From: Deltaproteobacteria bacterium
GTDB taxonomy: Bacteria; Desulfobacterota; Binatia; Binatales; Binataceae
Direction of reading: 5' to 3'
DNA length: 39,452 nt
NCBI GenBank assembly: GCA_019237115.1
Contig: JAFAHS010000247.1
Span: 1 to 39,452, forward strand
Part shown: one piece after another, positions 26,307 to 33,647 of the stretch
How positions within the stretch are numbered: position 1 is the first letter of the stretch
Layout of the letters: each line of letters starts with the position of its first letter
The notes under the pieces: model-generated
What the model was told of the DNA's origin: nothing
Database searches by the model: none
Seen by the model: only the letters and a program-made list of their open reading frames with translations
Position numbers and translations under genes: made by a program

Positions 26307-27371
26307 CGGGGCAAGGTCGAGGCGGACGCTGGCGCCGCTCTTGCGCTCCGCGTAACGCGTGAGGAGTCGGACCACGGCCGGGGTCACCTCGCCGATCGCT
26401 TCGGAGCGGAATCCGACCGTCTCCGGCCCCTGCGTCTTCATCATCCCTAGCATCGAAAGCCGCAGCAGCGCGGCGACCGCCTGGCAGTAGCGGAACCGTT
26501 CGAAATCGAGCCTCGCCATCGCGTGGTAGAGCGGAATGTAGGTCGACGCGAACGACGAACGGAGCGAATTGCCAATCAAGTTGTCGCGCATCCAACGCGG
26601 ATGCTCGAAGGCGGAGGAGGAGAGGATGGCCGCCGTCATCGCCGCATCCAGATGTCGGTCGCCGACGTCGGTGTTCACCCAATCGATCACGCCGTTGACG
26701 TGTACGCCGTCCACCAGCACATTGAGCGGATGATAGTCCATGTGAACGATGGAGGGATCCGCGACGCGATACACTCCCGCGCGCCCGGCCACGCGGCGTA
26801 GTGCGTCTTTGAGCCCCGGCAAGGGTCCCTTCTCCACGCGTTCCGCGATTACCGCAAGCGCGCGATCGAGAAGCGAAGTTCCCGGTGGGGTGGCCGAGGC
26901 CTGCAGCGAACGGGGGAGGTCCCGAACCTCGTGGAGCCGCGGGTTGATTCGGTGGAGTCTCACCTGCGCTTTTACAAAGCCGAAGAACCCCAGCGCAAAG
27001 GTCTTGAATGCATGCGCGAAGCTGGTTGCGGAAAACAGCGGCCCGCCCCCAATTTTTTCCATGATTAGAAAGGGCGCGCCGAGGGCCTCGTGGGCAGGCT
27101 CATATATGTAGGGACGCGGCACCAGGTAGCGAACCGAGTAAAGTCGCTCGATGACCCGGGACTCGCGCGCGCCTTTGTCGTCGGCCAGGATGCCCTGGTA
27201 GAAGCGCAACACCAGTGGGCGCTGCGGTGGCAATTCGGGGAAACGAGCCGAGCAACTCTCCAGCGCAAACTGAAAGACCGTGGTCTCCCACCCGCTCGCC
27301 AGTATCCGCAGATGCCCGATAGGCGCGTCGATGTAGTGGCTCAGGCGATTAGCGGTTTCGGTTTCCAGCAT
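26295..27371 (-). CDS. Aminoglycoside-phosphotransferase-fold kinase (APH family)
   Basis: A protein-kinase-like phosphotransferase of 358 residues. The catalytic loop is HMDYHPLN, with the base D212 and N217. The metal-binding Asp is D230 in GVIDWVNTDVGD, 18 residues later, as in APH and choline-kinase relatives. The N-lobe has LVLRFYQG for the ATP lysine position, where Arg appears instead, and FLIMEKIGGGPLF for the hinge. The substrate may be a sugar, amino alcohol, macrolide or aminoglycoside; nothing here points to antibiotic resistance. It follows the membrane fusion protein gene in the same direction after 110 bases, with a palindrome in that gap. The ATG at 27371 has no clear ribosome site. 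Confidence 0.82.
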   Translation of the reverse strand: MLETETANRLSHYIDAPIGHLRILASGWETTVFQFALESCSARFPELPPQRPLVLRFYQGILADDKGARESRVIERLYSVRYLVPRPYIYEPAHEALGAPFLIMEKIGGGPLFSATSFAHAFKTFALGFFGFVKAQVRLHRINPRLHEVRDLPRSLQASATPPGTSLLDRALAVIAERVEKGPLPGLKDALRRVAGRAGVYRVADPSIVHMDYHPLNVLVDGVHVNGVIDWVNTDVGDRHLDAAMTAAILSSSAFEHPRWMRDNLIGNSLRSSFASTYIPLYHAMARLDFERFRYCQAVAALLRLSMLGMMKTQGPETVGFRSEAIGEVTPAVVRLLTRYAERKSGASVRLDLAPLPA

Positions 27372-27441
27372 GACGTTTGGCGCCGCGGGTGCGGCAGGTG
27401 CGAAAAACCAATATACCGCGACCTCCTGGCGAAGACGAGAC

Positions 27442-27455
27442 TGACACCGGTGTCA
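27442..27455. promoter_or_regulatory. Perfect 14-base palindrome upstream of the APH kinase gene
   Basis: TGACACCGGTGTCA is its own reverse complement and lies about 70 bases before the kinase ATG (minus strand). On that strand it stands just upstream of a possible -10 box reading TATATT. Dimeric repressors such as TetR-type proteins bind sites of this size; that assignment is inference. Confidence 0.4.
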
Positions 27456-27481
27456 TGTGTCGCTCGAGGCCCAAGCCAGCT

Positions 27482-28684
27482 TCACTGTTGTGCGGGCGGG
27501 TTGGTTTGCGGCAGAAATTGACCGTGTTGCGATGGTTCGGTCTGCGGATTCCCGGAAGGTTGTTCCAGTTCCGGAATCGGCGCTTCTTTGAGGCTTTCGT
27601 TGGGCGTAACGGTGCCGCCGTGTTCAAAGGTTCTCTGTATCAGTGAGGCGAGGAGGGGTCCGCGGGGGTTGGAGACGTTGATGGATACTTCCACGGAGAG
27701 ACCCAAACGCAGGGGTTTGTCTTCGGGAATGGCCTGGTCCAACACCACCTTGACGGGCACGCGCTGCACCACCTTGACCCAGTTTCCGGTCGCGTTTTCC
27801 GGAGGCAGCAGTGAGAAGGCCGCGCCCGTGCCCATGCTGATCGAATCGATGTGGCCGTGAAAAGTGTAGCCGGGATAGATGTCGGCTTCGATTTCGGCCC
27901 TCTGACCAACCCGCACGTCGGTAAGCTGGGTCTCCTTGAAGTTGGCGGTCACGTACAGTCGTTTTACCGGCACGATTGCCATCAGCGGCTCGCCGACCTG
28001 CACACGATGTCCCACGTGCGCGGTCTTGTGCGTTACGATCCCGTCGAACGGTGCGCCTATCTGTGTGTAGGTGAGATCGAGCTTGGCCGCGGCCAGCGCC
28101 GCCTCTGCCTGCTCTACTATGGGCCGATTGTAACGCGAGTGATCTTTGCCGACCTCCTGACCCAAAGCGGCGCGCGCCTGCTCAAGCTGATGGGCGGCCA
28201 GCGCCTTGTTCGCGACCGCTACCTTGAGCGCGGTCTGCGCCTGATCGTAAGACTCCAGCGACGCGACTCCCTGGTCCTTGAGGGTTTTCGCGCGCTCGTA
28301 GTCGATTTGCGCCTGACCGAGTTGGCTGTCAGCCAGGTGCACGCCCGCCGACGCCGCGTCGACCCCCGAGTACATTTCGTCCACTGATTGTCGAGCGCGT
28401 TCGAGTTGAGCTTCCGCTTGGGCGACACGGACCTGGAAATCGCGCGGGTCGAGCCTGAGCAGGAGCTGGCCCTGTTTGACGGTCCAGTTATCCTCCACAT
28501 AAACGTCGATTACGGTCCCCGAGACGCGCGAGGAAACCAGCGCCACGGTGCCATCGACATAAGCATCATCGGTGGAAACGTGGGAGACGAAATTCCGGTA
28601 GAAGTGCAGCGCGGGTACGATTCCCGCGAGGATGACGCCGACTGCCAGCACCAACAGGGCCCGGCGGAAAAGCTGCGAACTCAT
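27482..28684 (-). CDS. HlyD/EmrA-type membrane fusion protein
   Basis: The periplasmic adaptor of a three-part exporter. It has an N-terminal membrane helix at about residues 8-28, then the split biotinyl-lipoyl domain starting STDDAYVDGTVALVSSRVSG, typical of EmrA. A long alpha-helical hairpin follows at about 85-190 (AEAQLERARQSVDEMY to AHQLEQARAAL), then the second lipoyl half (LDLTYTQIGAPFDGIV) and a beta-barrel region. The C-terminal 50 residues are Pro/Gln/Glu-rich. Length is 400 residues. In most genomes the partner MFS or ABC pump lies next to it; here no transporter gene is adjacent on either side, and the next gene downstream is the APH-type kinase. The substrate is unknown. Confidence 0.9.
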   Translation of the reverse strand: MSSQLFRRALLVLAVGVILAGIVPALHFYRNFVSHVSTDDAYVDGTVALVSSRVSGTVIDVYVEDNWTVKQGQLLLRLDPRDFQVRVAQAEAQLERARQSVDEMYSGVDAASAGVHLADSQLGQAQIDYERAKTLKDQGVASLESYDQAQTALKVAVANKALAAHQLEQARAALGQEVGKDHSRYNRPIVEQAEAALAAAKLDLTYTQIGAPFDGIVTHKTAHVGHRVQVGEPLMAIVPVKRLYVTANFKETQLTDVRVGQRAEIEADIYPGYTFHGHIDSISMGTGAAFSLLPPENATGNWVKVVQRVPVKVVLDQAIPEDKPLRLGLSVEVSINVSNPRGPLLASLIQRTFEHGGTVTPNESLKEAPIPELEQPSGNPQTEPSQHGQFLPQTNPPAQQ

Positions 28685-28839
28685 TCTATGTCAGGAGACC
28701 AGGGCAAATTCAGGTTCGAGGAAACAAACCATTCGTTCAAGTGGTCCCGTCCGGCTAAGTATGCTGAACGGCGGAGGCTGTCAATCGACCACACTGGACG
28801 GCCGGTCAGCGGCGCCGAGGGCGCGCCGTGAAAAGCGCC

Positions 28840-29553
28840 CTAGGGCTCCTTAATAATGACGAAGGGACCCCCGCTGGCGGTCGCTATCACGCTGGTTCCC
28901 CCGACCCCGCTGGTCATCGCGAGGGAAAAGACGCCGAAGTTTTGGGTCTGTTGAAATTGTCCGTCCACGGTGCCATTGGGCCCGTCGAACAGGAATACCG
29001 CCGGGGCGCGCGTGTTGGTTACGAAGCCGACTGTCTTGTCCTCCACCAGCGCCTGAAAGCGCTGTCCGAGTGGGCCGTTGACGTAGATTCGGAGATCCGG
29101 AATCGCCTGGGGTGCAAGCGTGGCGAGCGTGCCACCGGTTTGCACCGAAACCACGCCGTAGGGAGCGGTCGTGGATTGCAGGTTGAGGATCACGCCGCCG
29201 TTGTCTATTTCGAGGCTCATCAAGCTGTTGTCGTTGGCAAGTTTGGTCGCGATCATCCGCACCGGGGTCTGGTTGTTTACGATCCACACGTTGAGCGGAA
29301 TGGTGCCCGGCACGAGCCACGAGGAGTTGGCGTTGGAGATGGTCAGCGTGAACTGCGTGCCGACGTTGCCGAGTACCTTGAAACCCGTGGAGGGCGGAAC
29401 CGGCGCAGTGTTGCCGACGAATCCGCCGAAACCGCCAAGGCTGTTGTTGCAGGCTGCTACGGCGACGCAGAATCCTGCCCCCAGCGACCCGAGCAGGATG
29501 CGCGCAATCTTTTTACGGACGGAATCGAGAATTCGCATGATCGTGAGCACCAT
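28840..29553 (-). CDS. Lipoprotein, uncharacterised, paired with a secreted 700-residue protein
   Basis: The signal sequence ends in a lipobox, VAAC, followed by a Gly/Asn-rich spacer (NNSLGGFGGFVGN). The mature 200 residues are rich in Thr, Val, Gly and Asn and look all-beta, with strands such as FTLTISNANSSW and PLNVWIVNNQTPV. I do not recognise a family. The start is uncertain: ATG 29553 lies two bases after the stop of the upstream gene and would be coupled, giving 237 residues; ATG 29538 would shorten the signal peptide by five residues and leave the lipobox Cys at residue 30. Its position directly after the 29556-31658 gene implies a shared transcript and a joint envelope role. It is probably a surface or outer-membrane-inner-leaflet lipoprotein. 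Confidence 0.72.
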   Translation of the reverse strand: MVLTIMRILDSVRKKIARILLGSLGAGFCVAVAACNNSLGGFGGFVGNTAPVPPSTGFKVLGNVGTQFTLTISNANSSWLVPGTIPLNVWIVNNQTPVRMIATKLANDNSLMSLEIDNGGVILNLQSTTAPYGVVSVQTGGTLATLAPQAIPDLRIYVNGPLGQRFQALVEDKTVGFVTNTRAPAVFLFDGPNGTVDGQFQQTQNFGVFSLAMTSGVGGTSVIATASGGPFVIIKEP

Positions 29554-29555
29554 CT

Positions 29556-31658
29556 TTATAGCGGCGCCTGGATGGTCGTGCCACACAGACCCGGACAGGT
29601 TGCATTGCCGACGTGGAAGCAGGTGGTCGGACAGGGCGAGTTGGTCGCCGTGGGAATCGCGGCGGTCGGTATGGGAGTCGGCATCACGCCGACCGGCGCC
29701 ATGGTGCCCACCGGTGACCCCTGCTCCAGGCGTTGTACGAAGTAGTTGGGATCGGGCGGTGCACAGAACGAGTAGGTGTTGCCGACCGAGGGTGCCGGGG
29801 TGGCGGGACCGACCGCCGCCTGCATCAAGCGGACGCCGCCTTTCGAGAGTTCCACCGTGGTGCCGCTATCCGGATTAACCGCGGTACCCGCGATGCTGCC
29901 GTGACCCGTACAGTCCATTGGCTCCGAAAACGGTGCAACCGTCGAGGTGGCGCACGCGGTGGGAGCCGCCGGCACGCCGGACTGGGTCACGAGGGTATGT
30001 CCAGGATAGGGGTCGGGCTCACCCAGGTATTGGTCGGCTGCAATTGCGAACAGATCGAAGCTCGAAATCTTTGACGGCACGTTCAGCGAAAAATTCGCCG
30101 TACTCTGGCCGGTCTGGAACAAGAGCGGTACTGCCAAAGCGGAGACCAGATTATTAGTACCCGCCTGCTCGGCAATCACCTGCACGTCGGTGCTGTCGGA
30201 CGGCGGCGGAGCTCCGGTCAGCGCGACAGTACCCGCTATGTAAGAGGTTGTCAGAGCAAAATCGCACGAGGGCGCGTCCACGTTGCTCTCGTCACACACC
30301 CCGCTGTGGGTTCCCGAGGTCGATCCCGAGGCCTGCGCCTGCACGGTCGTGCTGTCATAGCCGGACGCGCTGATCTGCACGGTGTAGTTGGTGGGTCCGC
30401 CGATGGGGACGTTGTTGAAGTAGGCCGGCTGCTGGAAGGTGCCGGGCAGCGGGTACCTTCCACCATTATCGCTGTTCGCGAAAGAGACGCTTACGCACTC
30501 TGACGGCGAGGTCGCGCAGTCTGCCGAAGATCCGTCGGGCGCCTGCAGAATCTCCAGCGTCGCGCCCGGGATTGGTTTTTTGGTGCAGATGTCGGTTACC
30601 TGTCCGCCGATGGTCCCGACAGTCTGATTGCCGATAGCGTGGTTGAAATTTAGCGGGTAGGAGTGGCCGGGGAACACCAGCCCGCCTGAGGAGCTCGGTA
30701 CACCACGGGCCGCCTCATAGGTCGCCTGCCCCCCAGAAACGAAGAAATCGTACAGGCTGCCGAGATCGGCCGCTGCGGGCAGGAATAGCGAGTACTGTCC
30801 GCTGAGGTTGACGATCGAGGTTGCCACGATCGTGTTGGTCCCCGCCACCTCGGCCGAAACCTGGAGATGACGAATGGTGTTCTTGACCGTGGCATTGCTC
30901 GCGGCCGGGCCAACACTGCCGAACACATGCGCAAGAAATTGTGCCGCGCTCCCCGGGACCGGAGCGGTTGTCACCGCAACAACGTAGGACCCGTTTGGGC
31001 CAGTCGGCCTGCTGATGATCTGCAGGTTCAACTGCAGGGGCAGCTGGGTCAGGGTGTTCTCGGCGGTAACGACCTGGCTCGTCGAGACGAAGGAGATTTG
31101 GTTGCCCGGATTCTGCAATACCATGGGGTAGGCCACGCATCCTTCGATTGCACCGCCGCCCGAGGAACATATCGGAACGATAGTCCCGGGGACTGCGGTG
31201 TCGAGGACGACCTCCACCGATGAGTATCGGTTGGGTCGGATGCGCTGGGTGTTGAAGGTCTGGAACGTCCCCTGGCCGGCAATCATGTCGATTTGCAGAT
31301 CGCCGGGCTTGCCATTGATTCCGACTCCTACCCCCGCCGGAACCGGAATCGCGCGCCAATTGAGATCACCCTCTGCCGGGATGCCTTGATTCGTGGCGCC
31401 CGGGTGGGGCTTGGGATTAAGCCGCACCGCGGTCACGTTGAGGAAGACGTTTTGCAGGCCCGAGGGCGGCACTCCGGTGATCGTGGTGACAAATCCGACC
31501 TGGATGTTGGCGCTGGTGGGGCCGGCCGTCGGCGTTGAACTGGCAGCTAAACTGGTGCGCCGGTACGAATGAAAAACGGAACCGAACATTAAAAACGATA
31601 GGATGACGAGCGGTGGTATGAGCGACACCGCCGCCCACGACAGAGACAGCTTTTTCAC
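29556..31658 (-). CDS. Large secreted or anchored protein with DUF4382-like and carboxypeptidase-regulatory-like domains
   Basis: This 700-residue protein begins with a hydrophobic segment (about 8-28). Residues 52-200 resemble DUF4382: VGFVTTITGVPPSGLQNVF, then DLQIDMIAGQGTF and RIRPNRYSSVEVVLD, the usual pattern of a beta domain with a dosage-like loop. About 345-440 is a carboxypeptidase-regulatory-like beta sandwich (GTIGGQVTDICTKKPIPGA), with further similar segments beginning SYIAGTVALTG and SIAGTAVNPDSG. The tail is Pro/Thr-rich (PTPIPTAAIPTATNSPCP) with four closely spaced cysteines. It starts with GTG 31658 without a clear ribosome site. The lipoprotein gene follows immediately; the VWA-FHA gene is divergent. 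A matrix or adhesion role is inference, and the domain names rest on pattern reading. Confidence 0.72.
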   Translation of the reverse strand: MKKLSLSWAAVSLIPPLVILSFLMFGSVFHSYRRTSLAASSTPTAGPTSANIQVGFVTTITGVPPSGLQNVFLNVTAVRLNPKPHPGATNQGIPAEGDLNWRAIPVPAGVGVGINGKPGDLQIDMIAGQGTFQTFNTQRIRPNRYSSVEVVLDTAVPGTIVPICSSGGGAIEGCVAYPMVLQNPGNQISFVSTSQVVTAENTLTQLPLQLNLQIISRPTGPNGSYVVAVTTAPVPGSAAQFLAHVFGSVGPAASNATVKNTIRHLQVSAEVAGTNTIVATSIVNLSGQYSLFLPAAADLGSLYDFFVSGGQATYEAARGVPSSSGGLVFPGHSYPLNFNHAIGNQTVGTIGGQVTDICTKKPIPGATLEILQAPDGSSADCATSPSECVSVSFANSDNGGRYPLPGTFQQPAYFNNVPIGGPTNYTVQISASGYDSTTVQAQASGSTSGTHSGVCDESNVDAPSCDFALTTSYIAGTVALTGAPPPSDSTDVQVIAEQAGTNNLVSALAVPLLFQTGQSTANFSLNVPSKISSFDLFAIAADQYLGEPDPYPGHTLVTQSGVPAAPTACATSTVAPFSEPMDCTGHGSIAGTAVNPDSGTTVELSKGGVRLMQAAVGPATPAPSVGNTYSFCAPPDPNYFVQRLEQGSPVGTMAPVGVMPTPIPTAAIPTATNSPCPTTCFHVGNATCPGLCGTTIQAPL

Positions 31659-31722
31659 GCGGAAACCATCAGCACACGAATAAAGTCAGGGGTTTGGGAT
31701 AACCTAAGCGGCACGCGAAGGC

Positions 31723-31737
31723 AAGAAAGTCTTTCTT
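31723..31737. promoter_or_regulatory. Inverted repeat in the divergent VWA-FHA promoter region
   Basis: AAGAAAG and CTTTCTT form a 7-1-7 inverted repeat within the 145-base gap between the secreted protein gene (-) and the VWA-FHA gene (+). It is the only clear symmetry there. Its central position would allow control of both directions; no regulator gene is adjacent. Confidence 0.35.
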
Positions 31738-31803
31738 TTGGATGGTTCGCTCGGCGTGAACTATTGACTGAATAAGGTCTTGATCCGGAGAATCAGTCTA
31801 CCG

Positions 31804-33429
31804 ATGAACGGGATCGCCAAACTTCCGATCGCGTCAACCCTATTGCTTGCGACGGTCGTCGCGTTCCTGTTGTCTCCCACCAGCGCACGGGCGGGTCTGC
31901 AAATCTCGATCGGCAACCCCGGACTGGAACACTTCGATTCCGACGGCGGAGTGCAGCTCGACTTTGGATTGACCGATTCCAACGGTAACCCGGTCGGTAA
32001 CCTGCGACCCGACAACGTCAAGGTCTTCGAGGACGGCAAGCAGGCCAAGATTCTCGACTTTCGCGGAGTCGGGCAGGGGCGGCCGGTCGACATCGTGTTC
32101 GTGATGGACGTCACCGAATCGATGCAGCCCTACATCGACGCGGTCAAGCAGAACATCATTTCGTTCGCGCAGGATCTGGCCGCCAACAATCGCGACTATC
32201 GGCTCGGCCTGGTTACCTTCGAAGACTACGTCATCTCCAAATATCCGGACTGCAACTGTCCCTATCGCAGCGCGATGACTTCCGACGTGCACCAGTTCAT
32301 CGAGTGGGTCAGCGGACTACACGCGGGCGGCGGCGGAGACATTCCGGAGGACCAGCTGGATGCGCTCGCCTATGCGGCGTCGTTTCCGTTCCGCCCCGAA
32401 GCGGAGGGAATCATAATTCTGGTTACCGATGCACCACCGCATCACGCGGGCGATGGTTCGGAATACACGCAGCACGACCAGGCCTATCACGATCATCACC
32501 CGGGCAATACCCAGGTGACCGATCTAACCGGAGAAGCTACCGCGGCCCTGCTCAAGAAGAATGGCCTCACCTTGTACGCGGTCGCGCCGCCGCCGTTCAT
32601 CGCCCCCGAATATCAGAAGATCGTCGACGAGACGCACGGCCGCTCCTACAACATCATCACCGAAGAAGGGCATTTCGCGGAACTGGTACGCCAAATTGGA
32701 CATTCGATCGCGACCCAGTATTCGCTGACCTATCGGACGCCGCGGCCCATCGAAGACGGCACCAACCGGTCGGTGGAACTGCAGGTCGAGTATGGTGGCC
32801 AGAGCGCGACCGCGTCGACATCCTACCAGGTGCGCGGAATCGGGGGAGCGGCGATCAATGTCCCCGAGGAGGAGGGCGCGCCGGGGCAGCAGGCGGAAGG
32901 AGTGGCGCTAAACCAGATTTCCTTCAAACTGTGGAACCTGGTGATTCCGCTCATTGCGATCTTCGGTCTGTTAGGCCTCTCGCAGTTACGCTTTGGAGTA
33001 TCGCAGGAGGAACTCAAGGCGATTGTGGACGCTCAGGCCGCCCCGCCGCCGGTGGCCGCCCGGCCGCTGCCGCGCGTCGCACCTGCCGCACCACCGCCAC
33101 CCACCGCGCCGCCCCCAATGGCCGGCGGGGGCGGCTTCGGGCCTCGCCTCCAGACGCTCAACCCGATCGCTCCCATCGCATCCGAATACGCCGTGCTCAA
33201 GGACGAGGTTTCGTTGGGACGCGGAGAGGACAACGACATCGTGATCCCCCACGCAAGCGTGTCGCGCATCCATGCACGCTTGCTCAAGCGCAACGGAGCC
33301 TATGAGCTGACCGATTTGAATTCGACCAACGGGAGCTTCGTCGACGATCGGCAGATTCGTGGCTCCACCGTGGTCTCGAACGGGAGCCAGCTCCGGCTCG
33401 GAGATATCCGCTTCGTGCTGCGCTACTGA
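31804..33429 (+). CDS. Membrane protein with extracytoplasmic VWA domain and C-terminal FHA domain
   Basis: The 541 residues are laid out in clear domains. A signal peptide covers 1-30 (ends SARA). A short beta region at 32-92 contains VKVFEDGKQ. A von Willebrand A domain at 95-300 has the MIDAS motif DVTES (102-106) and the second metal loop VTDAP (207-211). One membrane helix lies at 375-394, a Pro/Ala-rich linker at 411-440, and an FHA domain at 465-541 with LGRGEDNDIV, SRIHARL and LNSTNG. Just after the VWA metal loop is a His-rich insert (H213, H214, H224, H229, H231, H232). FHA domains bind phosphothreonine, so the C-terminus should be cytoplasmic. The start is ATG 31804, after GGAG; a TTG at 31780 is less likely. 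The ligand and kinase are unknown. Confidence 0.88.
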   Translation: MNGIAKLPIASTLLLATVVAFLLSPTSARAGLQISIGNPGLEHFDSDGGVQLDFGLTDSNGNPVGNLRPDNVKVFEDGKQAKILDFRGVGQGRPVDIVFVMDVTESMQPYIDAVKQNIISFAQDLAANNRDYRLGLVTFEDYVISKYPDCNCPYRSAMTSDVHQFIEWVSGLHAGGGGDIPEDQLDALAYAASFPFRPEAEGIIILVTDAPPHHAGDGSEYTQHDQAYHDHHPGNTQVTDLTGEATAALLKKNGLTLYAVAPPPFIAPEYQKIVDETHGRSYNIITEEGHFAELVRQIGHSIATQYSLTYRTPRPIEDGTNRSVELQVEYGGQSATASTSYQVRGIGGAAINVPEEEGAPGQQAEGVALNQISFKLWNLVIPLIAIFGLLGLSQLRFGVSQEELKAIVDAQAAPPPVAARPLPRVAPAAPPPPTAPPPMAGGGGFGPRLQTLNPIAPIASEYAVLKDEVSLGRGEDNDIVIPHASVSRIHARLLKRNGAYELTDLNSTNGSFVDDRQIRGSTVVSNGSQLRLGDIRFVLRY

Positions 33430-33439
33430 TCGCTTCCGG

Positions 33440-33484
33440 GGGCGCGCAGCGCAGTGCAGAAATCTACGCTGCCGCTGCGCGCCC
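33440..33484. terminator. GC hairpin after the VWA-FHA gene
   Basis: GGGCGCGCAGCG (33440-33451) pairs perfectly with CGCTGCGCGCCC (33473-33484), and an inner CAG/CTG extends the stem past one bulged C. It starts 10 bases after the VWA-FHA stop. There is no T run. Before the insertion sequence arrived it lay between two convergent genes, so it may have served both strands. Confidence 0.55.
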
Positions 33485-33508
33485 TAGTCGTGCCATCAGA
33501 CCCGACGA

Positions 33509-33512
33509 CTAG
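33509..33512. repeat. CTAG target-site copy, left of the insertion sequence
   Basis: CTAG stands directly outside the left terminal inverted repeat and is matched by CTAG at 35588-35591 outside the right one. Because CTAG is palindromic it also extends the inverted repeat, so target duplication versus longer ends cannot be told apart without an empty site. Confidence 0.6.
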
Positions 33513-33532
33513 CTACTTTCTGGCGCAAAAAT
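33513..33532 (+). repeat. Left terminal inverted repeat of the insertion sequence
   Basis: Twenty bases identical to the reverse complement of 35568-35587. The similarity stops just inside the element, so 20 bases is the inner limit. Confidence 0.9.
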
Positions 33533-33586
33533 CACTTAGTGGGAAATCGAGTAGATAGCGGACTGAGGGTGCGCGATTAAAAGCGC

Positions 33587-33614
33587 AAAAGGCCCACCCA
33601 AGGATCGGTGGGCC
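33587..33614 (-). terminator. Intrinsic terminator of the transposase transcript
   Basis: On the minus strand the stem GGCCCACC/GGTGGGCC (33591-33598 with 33607-33614), with an eight-base loop, is followed by TTTT and then GCGCTTTT. It begins 33 bases after the transposase stop. It is the only classical rho-independent terminator I found in the window. Confidence 0.75.
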
Positions 33615-33647
33615 GTGAAGAAATTGCTTGGCTGGGTCAGGGGTTAG

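Noticed and set aside
26295..27371. APH-type gene as an antibiotic resistance gene
   Set aside because: Only the kinase fold and catalytic motifs are visible; the neighbourhood has no other resistance gene and the family covers many substrates.
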